From Sinomonas atrocyanea (GTDB taxonomy: Bacteria > Actinomycetota > Actinomycetes > Actinomycetales > Micrococcaceae), in the NCBI RefSeq assembly GCF_001577305.1, contig NZ_CP014518.1, positions 3,472,001 to 3,536,000 of the forward strand: a stretch of 64,000 bases of DNA, in the 5' to 3' direction. Within the stretch, counting starts at the first letter, position 1. Each line of letters opens with the position of its first letter. The notes beneath the pieces are model-generated. The model saw only the letters and a program-made list of their open reading frames with translations, had not been told where the DNA came from and did not search any database. Both the position numbers and the translations under genes were made by a program. Below, in pieces: positions 17,705-25,773 of this stretch.

Positions 17705-18784
17705 TCAGATGTGTGCGAGCGAGCGGACGGGAGTGCCTGCATGCAGGCCCCGGATGATCCGCAGGGTCTGGAGGGCTTCGGTCGGTTCGACGGGTGGGGG
17801 TGCGCCGCGATGCAGGGCGTCGGCGAGCAGGCGGTAGAAGGCGGGGTAGTCGCCGGGGGCGAGGCCTACGTCGACGGTCGTGGTGCCGTCCGAGAGCCGG
17901 GCGGGTTCCCTTGATGGGACAGCGCCGTAGCCGTGCCTGGCGGGGTCCCCTCCGGCTGCGAGCGCGGCTTCCTGACCGTCCAGGCCCCATGATGTGAACC
18001 CGGCCCGGCTACCGAGGACGTGGAACCGCGGCCCCTGCGCCGGGGCGACGCCGTTCATCCAGAGGCGGCTCACGACGCCGGAGGCGTGCCGCAGTTCTGT
18101 GAAGCTGTCCTCGTCGCCCCCTGCCCCCGAGGAATGCCTTCTGAGGTCCGCCCTCGCCGTGTCGACGGGGCCGAAGAGCCGGAGCGCCTGGTCGATGAGG
18201 TGGCTGCCGAGGTCAGTGAGCAGACCGCCGCCCTCATCGATCCCGGCGGCGTCGCGCCAGTTGCCGAAGCCTTCGGGACGCCACCATTCGAAGCGGGACT
18301 CGAACGTATGGACCTCGCCGAGCCTGCCCGAACCGACGAGGTCGGCGACCGTCAGGAAATCCCCGTCCCAGCGCCGGTTCTGGAACACCGTCAGGACGAC
18401 GCCGGCGGCGGCCGCGGCGTCGATCATCGCTTGGGCGTCCTCGACCGACGGTGCGAAGGGCTTGTCGACCACGACGTGGAAGCCGCGGCCGACGGCGGCG
18501 ATCACCTGGTCCCGGTGGAGCGCAGGCGGAGTACCGAGGACCACGAGATCGAGCTCCAGACTGCCGTCGTCGATGCTCCTGAGGAGCCCGGCGTAATCCG
18601 GCACGATGAGGGCCCTCGGGAAGCGCCGGCGGGCGGACACCGTCCTGGCCGGGTTTCCGGTCACGACGGCGTCCACGCTGAAGTCCGGATTGGCCGCGAG
18701 GAGGGGGCCGTGGAACACCCCGCCGGAGACGCCGAAGCCGACGATAGCCGTTCTGATCGGGCTCCTCGGGCCGACCTGTCCCAT
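17705..18784 (-). CDS. Gfo/Idh/MocA family NAD(P)-dependent oxidoreductase
   Basis: A 359-aa protein with N-terminal Rossmann motif IRTAIVGFGVSGGVFHGPLL and the family signature VVVDKPFAPSVEDAQAMIDAA, whose Lys is catalytic (EKP in many relatives, DKP here). The C-terminal substrate domain carries RWDGDFLTV and DLGSHLIDQAL with the conserved Asp/His. Relatives oxidise sugars, inositols and sugar-like cyclitols. ATG 18784 is favoured because GGAGGT is 7 nt upstream; it overlaps the ABC ATPase stop (TGATG). GTG 18787 is possible. The link to a sugar-type enzyme in an amino-acid-type transport operon hints at a mixed substrate. Confidence 0.87.
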   Translation of the reverse strand: MGQVGPRSPIRTAIVGFGVSGGVFHGPLLAANPDFSVDAVVTGNPARTVSARRRFPRALIVPDYAGLLRSIDDGSLELDLVVLGTPPALHRDQVIAAVGRGFHVVVDKPFAPSVEDAQAMIDAAAAAGVVLTVFQNRRWDGDFLTVADLVGSGRLGEVHTFESRFEWWRPEGFGNWRDAAGIDEGGGLLTDLGSHLIDQALRLFGPVDTARADLRRHSSGAGGDEDSFTELRHASGVVSRLWMNGVAPAQGPRFHVLGSRAGFTSWGLDGQEAALAAGGDPARHGYGAVPSREPARLSDGTTTVDVGLAPGDYPAFYRLLADALHRGAPPPVEPTEALQTLRIIRGLHAGTPVRSLAHI

Positions 18785-19614
18785 CACAGCACCTCCGAGA
18801 GGAAACGCTGCAGACGGGCCGAGCGGGGGCGGTCGAAGATGTCCTCCGGAGTGCCGGTCTCGACGACCTGCCCCTCATCCATGAAGACCACCTGATTCGC
18901 GGCCCTCCGCGCGAACCCCATCTCGTGCGTCACGACGACCATCGTCATGCCGCGCCTGCTAAGGCTTGCCATGAGATTGAGCACCCCGTTGACGAGTTCG
19001 GGGTCAAGCGCGGACGTCGCCTCGTCGAAGAGCATGACCTGGGGTTCCATCGCGAGCGCACGGGCGATCGCGACCCGCTGCTGCTGTCCGCCGGAAAGGT
19101 CTTTGGGCCTGTGGTCCGCCCGGTCCCGCAGCCCCACTTCGTCCAGACGTGCCCTCGCCAGATCGATGGCCTCCTTCTTCGAAAGACGCTTGACCTTCCA
19201 CGGCGAGAGCGCCACGTTCTCGAGAGCGCTGTGGTCCGGAAAGAGGTTGAAGTGCTGGAAGACCATGCCGATCTTCCGGCGCAACTGGTCCGGGTGCTGG
19301 CCGAGGGTCGAGGCTCCATCGAGGAGCACATCTCCCGACTTCGGCTCATGCAACCGGTTGATGCCGCGCAGGAGCGTCGACTTGCCCGAGCCCGATGGCC
19401 CGATCACGCAGGTCGTCGTTCCGGGCTCGACTCGGAGGCTGATGCTGCGGACCACGTCCACCTCCCCATAGGCGAGGGTGAGGTCCCGGAGGTCGAGCCC
19501 GGCGCCCCTGTAGGCGGGGGCCACGGGAGCCGATGGTGTGGCAGGCGATGGCGATGCTTCGGTGTTCATGGTGGTGTCCCTGGTCCATGGGCGGGCTGCC
19601 GCGGGGATGGTCAT
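18784..19614 (-). CDS. Amino-acid-type ABC transporter, ATP-binding subunit
   Basis: A 276-aa ATPase of the polar amino acid (GlnQ/HisP) group. Walker A is GPSGSGKST, the Q-loop region MVFQHFNLFPDHSALENV is characteristic of this group, the signature is LSGGQQQRVAIARAL, Walker B is VMLFDEATSALDPE, and the switch His is in VVVTHEMGFARRAA. About 35 extra N-terminal residues (Ala/Pro-rich) precede the core. The start overlaps the permease stop by 4 nt (ATGA). It energises import of the compound bound by the 20419-21249 protein. Confidence 0.93.
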   Translation of the reverse strand: MTIPAAARPWTRDTTMNTEASPSPATPSAPVAPAYRGAGLDLRDLTLAYGEVDVVRSISLRVEPGTTTCVIGPSGSGKSTLLRGINRLHEPKSGDVLLDGASTLGQHPDQLRRKIGMVFQHFNLFPDHSALENVALSPWKVKRLSKKEAIDLARARLDEVGLRDRADHRPKDLSGGQQQRVAIARALAMEPQVMLFDEATSALDPELVNGVLNLMASLSRRGMTMVVVTHEMGFARRAANQVVFMDEGQVVETGTPEDIFDRPRSARLQRFLSEVL

Positions 19615-20399
19615 GGGCGTGCATCCTCTGCTGGAGCGCCGACCGTCTCGAGCTCGGCGACTTCTCGGAGTCCGGAGATGGGCGCGACAGCTTTGCGCCG
19701 CCCGGTGCGGAAACGCTGGTCGATGAAGTTCACCAGGTGGGTGAGCGGGACGGTGACGATGAGGTAGAAGAGCCCTGCGAGGACCAGCGGGGAGAGGTTC
19801 CCGCTCAGGACCGCGGCGTCCTGGCCGACGCGGAAGAGCTCGCGTTCGGAGACAAGCAGCCCCAGGAAGTAGACGAGGCTGGAGTCCTTGACGATCGAGA
19901 TGAACTGGTTGACGAGCGCGGGGAGCACGCGTCGAACACCTTGGGGCACGACCACCAGGCGCATGGCCGGCCCGTAGCCCATCCCGAGGGCGCGGCAGGC
20001 CTCAAGCTGGCCCTTGTCGACAGCTTGGATGCCGGCCCGGAAGATCTCCCCGATATACGCGCCCGAGATGAGGCTCAGCGCGATGATGCCGAGCGGGTAG
20101 GGGCTGGGCCCGAAGATCTGCTGGCTCAGACGCGCGAAGCCCTGGCCGATGAGGAGGATGGTCAGGATGGCCGGGAGTCCGCGGAACAGGTCGGTGTAGA
20201 CACGGGCGGGCCATCGCAGCCAGGCCAAGGGCGAGATGCCCATGAGGGCGACGAGCATCCCGGCGATGCAGCCAATAACGGTGGCCGCGATCGATATGAC
20301 GAGGGTGTTCACGAGGCCGACCTGCAGCAGCTGGGGCAGGACATCGGCCATCGCCTGGAAGTCGAAGAAGGTCTTGGCGAGGGTGTCGAACAGATCCAT
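19611..20399 (-). CDS. Amino-acid-type ABC transporter permease (HisM/GlnP-like)
   Basis: A 262-aa membrane protein with about five hydrophobic segments, starting VGLVNTLVISIAATVIGCIAG as in the HisMQ family. The EAA loop that docks on the ATPase reads QLEACRALGMGYGPAMRLVV near residue 150. Only one permease gene is present, so the channel is probably a homodimer. It begins 19 nt after the binding-protein stop and overlaps the ATPase start. The tail after FIDQRF is charged and lies in the cytoplasm. Confidence 0.93.
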   Translation of the reverse strand: MDLFDTLAKTFFDFQAMADVLPQLLQVGLVNTLVISIAATVIGCIAGMLVALMGISPLAWLRWPARVYTDLFRGLPAILTILLIGQGFARLSQQIFGPSPYPLGIIALSLISGAYIGEIFRAGIQAVDKGQLEACRALGMGYGPAMRLVVVPQGVRRVLPALVNQFISIVKDSSLVYFLGLLVSERELFRVGQDAAVLSGNLSPLVLAGLFYLIVTVPLTHLVNFIDQRFRTGRRKAVAPISGLREVAELETVGAPAEDARP

Positions 20400-20418
20400 C
20401 GTGGTGCTTTCTGCTCGG

Positions 20419-21249
20419 TTACTGGTCGGAAGCGGGCAGGTACTGCTTCGGCATGGGCGAACCCGGGAACCACTTCTGGTAGAGGCGCTTCCATGTGCCG
20501 TCGGCCATCGCAGCCTTGAGCGCCTTGTTCAGCGCGTCCTTGAGGGCAGGCTTGTTCTTGGCAATGGCGAAGCCTGCAGGGGCGTCGAAGGACGGAATGT
20601 CGGCCGCGTCGACGAGACCGAACTTCGAGACGTAGTCCTTGGCAGCCTCGTAGTCGAGGAAGTGGGCGTCGATCGTGCCCGAGTTGAGGGCCGAGACCGC
20701 GGCGTTGTTGTCCGGGAAGCGGACGAGGTTCGAGTCGGGGAAGTTCTTCATGGCGTAGGTCTCCTGCAGGGTGCCCTGCACGACACCGAGACGCTTGCCC
20801 TTGATCGCATCGGCACTCGTGACTCCCGACGCCTTCGTCGTGAGCACGGTGAGGTATCCGGCGAGGTAGCCGTCAGAGAAGTCGACAGTCTGCTTGCGCT
20901 TGTCCGTGATGCCGATGGCGGCGACGCCGACGTCGAATTGCCCGTTCGCGACGGCGGGAAGGATCGCGGAGAAGTCCTGGCCGGTGAAGACGACATTGTC
21001 GATGCCGGCCCGGTGCGCGACGTCAGTGAAGAGCTCGACGTCGAAGCCGGTGAACTTCCCGGACGAGTCAGTGAACGTGTAGGGCTTGGAGTCGCCGACG
21101 CTCGCGACACGGAACTGCCCGGGGGTGATGAGGCCGTAGGGGTTTGACGCCGCAGCCGTGGATGACGCGCTGCTCGAGCCGCCGCAGGCTGACAGGGAGA
21201 GGGCGAGTGCGGCCGCTGCCGCCAGTGCCGCTGCTTTGATGCTCCGCAT
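20419..21249 (-). CDS. ABC transporter substrate-binding lipoprotein (family 3)
   Basis: A 276-aa SBP_bac_3 protein with lipobox LSLSACGGSSSA (Cys about residue 22). It then has the family-3 pattern: SKPYTFTDSSGKFTGFDVEL, FSAILPAVANGQFDVGVAAIGITDKRKQTVDFSDGY split around residues 95-130, and GVVQGTLQETYA. Family 3 proteins bind polar amino acids, opines and related zwitterions outside the membrane. GGAAG upstream of ATG 21249 serves as ribosome site. First gene of the operon, directly behind the two LacI-type operators. Confidence 0.93.
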   Translation of the reverse strand: MRSIKAAALAAAAALALSLSACGGSSSASSTAAASNPYGLITPGQFRVASVGDSKPYTFTDSSGKFTGFDVELFTDVAHRAGIDNVVFTGQDFSAILPAVANGQFDVGVAAIGITDKRKQTVDFSDGYLAGYLTVLTTKASGVTSADAIKGKRLGVVQGTLQETYAMKNFPDSNLVRFPDNNAAVSALNSGTIDAHFLDYEAAKDYVSKFGLVDAADIPSFDAPAGFAIAKNKPALKDALNKALKAAMADGTWKRLYQKWFPGSPMPKQYLPASDQ

Positions 21250-21271
21250 GAGGGGACTTCCGTTCTGGTAG

Positions 21272-21356
21272 TGAGACCGGTCTCAGCCAAGGAAGTTGAG
21301 ACCGGTCTCAACTTCGGGGATGATGTGACTGTACTTACGCCACCGTGTGGCGTCAA
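21272..21356 (-). promoter_or_regulatory. Promoter and two LacI-type operators of the transport operon
   Basis: Read leftwards: -35 TTGACG (21351-21356), a 17-bp spacer, and -10 TACAGT (21328-21333), putting the start of transcription near 21321. Just downstream lie two copies of the perfect palindrome TGAGACCGGTCTCA (21297-21310 and 21272-21285), centres 25 bp apart. The first extends to a perfect 24-bp palindrome (21292-21315). A separate inverted repeat, ACGCCAC-CGT-GTGGCGT (21337-21353), fills the spacer and could bind another factor. Sites downstream of the start suggest blocking of elongation or initiation by the divergent LacI protein. Confidence 0.85.
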
Positions 21357-21382
21357 TCTCTTTTTCCCGATGGGATGGGCAT

Positions 21383-22459
21383 GTGACGAAACGAGAGCAA
21401 GGGGTCCGCGAGGCAACGGTCGCCGATGTGGCGCGGGCCGCGGGAGTGTCCAAGGCGCAGGCTGCGAGGGCGCTCGGCGGCTACGGGGCAGTCAGCGAGC
21501 AGGTGCTCTCCGTCGTGGTCTCGGCGGCCGAGGAGCTCGGGTACAGGCCCAACCAGCTCGCCCGGAGCATGACCACGGGGCGGTCCAACTCGATTGGGGT
21601 CGTGGTCGGGGACATCGAGAACGCCCACTTCGGGCTGGCGCTTCGCGGAATTTCCGACGAGGTGCGGGAGGCTGGGTACACGGTGGTCCTCGTGAACACG
21701 GACGAAGACCTGACTGCCGAGGTCGGCGCCGTCCAAGAACTGCTGCAGCAGCGGGTGGCCGGCCTCATCGTCGCACCCTGCTCAAGCACCGAGGCCGCCC
21801 ACCTGGAGTCTGCGCACGACCACAACCGCACTGTCGTCCTGTTCGACCGCGGCGTCCGCGGATGGGCCCTCGACACCGTCCGCGTCGACTTCGCGGAAGC
21901 GGCCCTCCAGGTGGGGCGGCTGCTGCTGGACGCTGGGCACCGTCGGATCGGCTACATCTCGAGCCTCCGCGTGGAGGAACCGTACGAACAGGGTACGGAT
22001 CTCGGCCTCTCCCCTGTCGCCGACCGCGTGGGCGGAATCGAGCGGGCGTTCAGAGAGGCCGGGGCGGAGTGGGACCGGAGCCTGGTGAAGCTCAATGCCG
22101 CATCCGATGACGCGCTCGCCGCCGCCTGCGCGGACCTGCTCGACCGCCCTGGGCCGGCGACCGCCGTCGTCTGCTCGGACAGCCGGATTGCCCTGGGCGT
22201 GCTCGGCCAGATCAAGCGCCGCGGGCTTCGGGTGCCCCAGGACATCTCGGTGGTCGCCTACGACGACTTTCCGTGGACCGAGCTGGTGGAGCCGCCTCTG
22301 ACCGTCGTGTCACAGCCGGTCTACGACATGGGACGGGAAGCAGCCCGGGCGTTGCTGCGTCGGCTCGGCCATCGGGTTCCTGCGGAACAGCTGCCGCTGA
22401 GGGCCCACCTCGTCGAGCGGGCGTCGGTGGGGCCGGCCGCGGGATCGCCCGCGGCCTAG
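21383..22459 (+). CDS. LacI family transcriptional regulator
   Basis: The N-terminal helix-turn-helix is ATVADVARAAGVSKAQAARAL, and the hinge helix region follows YRPNQLARSMTTGRS. The periplasmic-binding-protein-like effector domain (residues about 65-350) includes IGVVVGDIENAHFGLAL, TAVVCSDSRIALGVL and VPQDISVVAYDDFPW. The GTG at 21383 starts the product at TKREQGVREATV; an in-frame GTG at 21347 would lie inside the promoter of the divergent operon, so I consider it unlikely. It almost certainly binds the TGAGACCGGTCTCA sites next door and represses the transport operon until its inducer (probably the imported compound) is present. Confidence 0.92.
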   Translation: MTKREQGVREATVADVARAAGVSKAQAARALGGYGAVSEQVLSVVVSAAEELGYRPNQLARSMTTGRSNSIGVVVGDIENAHFGLALRGISDEVREAGYTVVLVNTDEDLTAEVGAVQELLQQRVAGLIVAPCSSTEAAHLESAHDHNRTVVLFDRGVRGWALDTVRVDFAEAALQVGRLLLDAGHRRIGYISSLRVEEPYEQGTDLGLSPVADRVGGIERAFREAGAEWDRSLVKLNAASDDALAAACADLLDRPGPATAVVCSDSRIALGVLGQIKRRGLRVPQDISVVAYDDFPWTELVEPPLTVVSQPVYDMGREAARALLRRLGHRVPAEQLPLRAHLVERASVGPAAGSPAA

Positions 22460-22460
22460 A

Positions 22461-22477
22461 CCTCGGGGGCCCCGAGG
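22461..22477 (+). terminator. Short hairpin after the LacI gene
   Basis: CCTCGGG-GGC-CCCGAGG forms a 7-bp stem directly after the lacI-type stop codon and before menB. No U-run follows. Confidence 0.45.
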
Positions 22478-22546
22478 CGTCTCGGCGCAGCCCCTGCCCG
22501 CCCCTCGGGGCTCCCCTTCTCGCGACGCCGACTAGACTCCCTTCAC

Positions 22547-23518
22547 GTGACCACCAGTTCCGCGAATGAGCAGCCCGCCCTGCCCGAGAAGGTCTCTGAC
22601 GTCTTCGACCCCACGCGCTGGCGCGCGGTCGAGGGTTTCGATTTCGAGGATCTGACCTACCACCGGCAGGTCGAGCGGGACTCGAGGGGCGCCGTCGTCC
22701 GCGACCTGCCCACGGTGCGGATCGCGTTCAACCGGCCCGAGGTCCGCAACGCGTTCCGGCCCGGCACGGTGGACGAGCTCTACCGCGCCATGGACCACGC
22801 CCGCATGACCCCCGACGTCGCCACCGTGCTCCTCACCGGCAACGGCCCCTCCCCGAAGGACGGCGGCCATGCGTTCTGCTCGGGTGGCGACCAGCGCATC
22901 CGCGGGCGCGCCGGCTACCAGTACGCCTCCGGCGAGACGGCCGAGACGATCGACCCGGCCCGCGCGGGACGCCTCCACATCCTCGAGGTGCAGCGGCTCA
23001 TGCGGACCATGCCCAAGGTGGTCATCGCGGTGGTCAACGGCTGGGCTGCCGGCGGCGGCCACTCGCTCCACGTCGTCTCCGACCTCACGATCGCCTCGCG
23101 CGAGCACGGGAAGTTCAAGCAGACTGACGCGACCGTCGGCTCGTTCGACGCCGGGTACGGCTCGGCGCTGCTGGCGCGCCAGATCGGGCAGAAGCGGGCC
23201 CGGGAGATCTTCTTCCTCGCCCGCGAGTACTCGGCGGAGGACATGGTCGCGATGGGCGCGGTGAACGAGGCGGTGGAGCACGGCCGCCTCGAGGAGGTCG
23301 CGCTCGAGTACGCGGCGGACATCGCTCGCCAGTCCCCCCAGGCCGTCCGGATGCTCAAGTTCGCGTTCAACCTCGCGGACGACGGCCTCGCGGGCCAGCA
23401 GGTGTTCGCGGGCGAGGCCACGCGGCTTGCGTACATGACGGACGAGGCCGTGGAGGGGCGGGACGCGTTCCTGCAGAAGCGCGACCCGGACTGGTCGAGC
23501 TTCCCGTACTACTTCTGA
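22547..23518 (+). CDS. menB: 1,4-dihydroxy-2-naphthoyl-CoA synthase
   Basis: A 323-aa crotonase-fold enzyme with the MenB-specific N-terminal extension (VSDVFDPTRWRAVEGFDFED). RPEVRNAFRPGTVDEL is followed by the oxyanion segment HAFCSGGDQRIRGRAGYQY, VNGWAAGGGHSLHVVSDLT and TVGSFDAGYGSALLARQIG, and the C-terminus ends DPDWSSFPYYF, all typical. It closes the second naphthoate ring of menaquinone from O-succinylbenzoyl-CoA. GTG 22547 is the start. menE and menA follow on the same strand, so the respiratory quinone genes are grouped. The stop codon overlaps the first base pairs of a 22-bp repeat unit. Confidence 0.95.
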   Translation: MTTSSANEQPALPEKVSDVFDPTRWRAVEGFDFEDLTYHRQVERDSRGAVVRDLPTVRIAFNRPEVRNAFRPGTVDELYRAMDHARMTPDVATVLLTGNGPSPKDGGHAFCSGGDQRIRGRAGYQYASGETAETIDPARAGRLHILEVQRLMRTMPKVVIAVVNGWAAGGGHSLHVVSDLTIASREHGKFKQTDATVGSFDAGYGSALLARQIGQKRAREIFFLAREYSAEDMVAMGAVNEAVEHGRLEEVALEYAADIARQSPQAVRMLKFAFNLADDGLAGQQVFAGEATRLAYMTDEAVEGRDAFLQKRDPDWSSFPYYF

Positions 23519-23560
23519 CTCCTCAGCCCGGCGGAGGTGACTCCTCGGCCCGGCGGACCT
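23517..23560. repeat. Two more copies of the 22-bp repeat unit between menB and menE
   Basis: Units 23517-23538 and 23539-23560 both begin GACTCCTC, contain CCCGGCGGA, and end GGT or CCT, followed by a decayed third unit. They match the inverted units at 6883-6948 in length, orientation pattern and sequence. The first unit overlaps the menB stop codon. Confidence 0.82.
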
Positions 23561-23589
23561 GACCCTTCAACGAGAGGCGCACCCACACC

Positions 23590-24759
23590 GTGAACCTGGA
23601 CCCCGTGCTCTCAGCCCTCGCCGCCGCGCTCGCGGGCGAGGGCCCAGCAGTCGAGTTCGGGCCCGGCGGCTCGGGCCAGGCCGCGCGCGCCGACGGGTCG
23701 GCGCTGCCCGAGGGCACGGCGGTGGTGGTGCGCACGTCGGGCTCGACCGGGCAGCCGAAGGCCACCGCCCTCACCGTCGACGCCCTCGCGGCGTCCTCGG
23801 CTGCCACGGCGATGAGGCTCAGGGGCGAGGGGCAATGGCTGCTCGCGCTGCCCCTCGACTACGTCGCAGGCGTGCAGGTCCTCGTCCGGTCCCTGTTCGC
23901 GGGGACGCGACCGTGGGCCATGGACCTCACGGCCGGGTTCACGCCGGAGGCCTTCGCCGACGCGGCGGAGGCCCTCACCGATCCGATCCGCCTCACCTCC
24001 CTCGTGCCGACCCAGCTGCGCCGCCTGCTCGACGACGGCTCTCCCCGCGTGCTTGCTGCCCTGAACCGCTTCAACGCCGTGCTCCTGGGCGGCGCCGCGA
24101 TGCCCCCCGACCTCCTGGAACGGGCCCGCGAGGCCGGGGTGCACGTCGTGACGACCTACGGCTCGGCCGAGACCTGCGGCGGCTGCGTGTACGACGGCGT
24201 GCCGCTGGACGGCGTCGAGGTGGAACTCGTGGACGGCCGGGTGTGGCTCGGCGGCGAGGTCGTGGCCGCCGGGTACGTGGGCGATCCGGAGCGCACGGCC
24301 GAGCATTTCCGCACCGACGGTGACGGCCGCCGGTGGTACCTGAGCTCCGACGTGGGCGAGTTCGGGCCCGACGGCCGCCTGAGGATCCTGGGGCGGGCGG
24401 ACGACGTCGTCATCACCGGCGGCGTCAAGGCCTCCGCCGCTCGGGTGGCGGCAGCAGTCGAGGGCCTGCCGGGAGTGCGCGAGGCGTTCGTGGCCGGCGT
24501 CGACGACCCGGAGTGGGGGCAGGCGCTGGTGGCGGCCGTCGTGCTCGCGGTGCCGGAGGATCGGAACGGTCCGGAGGATCGGGAAGAGCCGGGCGAAGGC
24601 ACGGTGCCGGAGGACGTCCGGGCCGCGGCCGCAGAGCGGCTCGGCAGGCTCGCGCCCAAGTCCTGGCTGGCGCTTGAGGCGCTCCCGCTCCTGCCCAACG
24701 GCAAGCCCGACCGCAGGGCCCTCACCGAGCTCCTGGCCGCCAGGCACCGCAGGCGCTAG
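23590..24759 (+). CDS. menE: O-succinylbenzoate-CoA ligase
   Basis: A 389-aa member of the adenylate-forming superfamily. The P-loop is VVRTSGSTGQPKATALT, motif A5 is VTTYGSAETCGGCVYDG, and the C-terminal lid has YLSSDVGEFGPDGRLRILGRADDVVITGG and the catalytic Lys in LLPNGKPDRRAL. The length is short for the superfamily but normal for actinobacterial MenE. It activates O-succinylbenzoate for MenB. A small acidic insertion (PEDRNGPEDREEPGEG) near residue 325 is a partial direct repeat. Starts with GTG 23590, 71 nt after menB. Confidence 0.9.
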   Translation: MNLDPVLSALAAALAGEGPAVEFGPGGSGQAARADGSALPEGTAVVVRTSGSTGQPKATALTVDALAASSAATAMRLRGEGQWLLALPLDYVAGVQVLVRSLFAGTRPWAMDLTAGFTPEAFADAAEALTDPIRLTSLVPTQLRRLLDDGSPRVLAALNRFNAVLLGGAAMPPDLLERAREAGVHVVTTYGSAETCGGCVYDGVPLDGVEVELVDGRVWLGGEVVAAGYVGDPERTAEHFRTDGDGRRWYLSSDVGEFGPDGRLRILGRADDVVITGGVKASAARVAAAVEGLPGVREAFVAGVDDPEWGQALVAAVVLAVPEDRNGPEDREEPGEGTVPEDVRAAAAERLGRLAPKSWLALEALPLLPNGKPDRRALTELLAARHRRR

Positions 24760-24828
24760 CCCGGGGCGCCGGCAGCCGGCGTCATCCATCAGCCTCCACC
24801 CACCGACCAGCTTCAGAGGAATCAGCAC

Positions 24829-25710
24829 GTGGCAACACCCGCCCAATGGATCTCCGGCTCCCGGCCGCGCACCCTGCCCATGGCCGTCGCGCCCGTGGTG
24901 ATCGGCACCGCGGCCGCCTACGGGCTCGGAGCGTTCAAGCCGGTCAATGCCGTGCTGGCCGCGCTCGTCGCGGTGCTGCTCCAGGTCGGCGTGAACTACG
25001 CCAACGACTACTCCGACGGGATCCGCGGCACCGACGACGACCGCGTGGGACCTTTCCGGCTCACGGGCTCCAAGGCCGCCGCGCCCGCCCAGGTCAAGCG
25101 CGCCGCCTTCATCGCGTTCGGGGCGGCCATGCTGTGCGGGCTCGCCCTCGTGGTGGTCTCGCAGACGTGGTGGCTGCTGCTCGTCGGCGTCGGATGCGTC
25201 GCGGCGGCCTGGGGCTACACCGGGGGCAAGAACCCGTACGGCTACCTCGGGCTGGGCGACGTGTTCGTGTTCGTGTTCTTCGGCCTCGTGGCCACGCTCG
25301 GCACCACGTACACCCAGGCGGGCACCCTCAGCGCGGCCTCGTGGATCGGGGCCGTCGGCACAGGGCTGATCGCCGACGGGCTCCTGATGGCCAACAACGT
25401 GCGCGACATCCCGACGGACGAGCTGGCGGGCAAGCGGACCCTGGCCGTGCGGCTGGGCGACTACAGGGCCCGCAGGGCCTACGTGTGGATGCTCGGCATC
25501 GCGGTCCTCGGGCCTCTCCTGCTGGTGCCGTGGAACCCGTGGATGCTGGTCATGCTGCTGCTGGTTCCGGCGTGCCTCACTCCGTCGTGGCTCATGCTCG
25601 GCGGGAAGAAGGGGCCCCGGCTCATCCCGGTCCTCCAGCAGACGGGCTTCATCAACCTCGGCTACGCCGGGCTGTTCACGGTGGCCGTGGTGCTGAGGAC
25701 CCTGTTCTAG
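24829..25710 (+). CDS. menA: 1,4-dihydroxy-2-naphthoate polyprenyltransferase
   Basis: A 293-aa UbiA-family membrane enzyme with about eight or nine hydrophobic segments. The first Asp-rich motif is VNYANDYSDGIRGTDDD, and the second is LLMANNVRDIPTDELAGKRTLA. It begins QWISGSRPRTLPMAVAPV, the usual MenA start. It prenylates 1,4-dihydroxy-2-naphthoate to give demethylmenaquinone. GTG 24829 has AGAGGAA upstream. It completes a menB-menE-menA group transcribed rightwards. Confidence 0.95.
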   Translation: MATPAQWISGSRPRTLPMAVAPVVIGTAAAYGLGAFKPVNAVLAALVAVLLQVGVNYANDYSDGIRGTDDDRVGPFRLTGSKAAAPAQVKRAAFIAFGAAMLCGLALVVVSQTWWLLLVGVGCVAAAWGYTGGKNPYGYLGLGDVFVFVFFGLVATLGTTYTQAGTLSAASWIGAVGTGLIADGLLMANNVRDIPTDELAGKRTLAVRLGDYRARRAYVWMLGIAVLGPLLLVPWNPWMLVMLLLVPACLTPSWLMLGGKKGPRLIPVLQQTGFINLGYAGLFTVAVVLRTLF

Positions 25711-25773
25711 GCGCCCTGTGGGCGGCACCGACGGCCAGCGAGAAGTGTCGTAGGTGTGTCCTAGCATTGTTCC

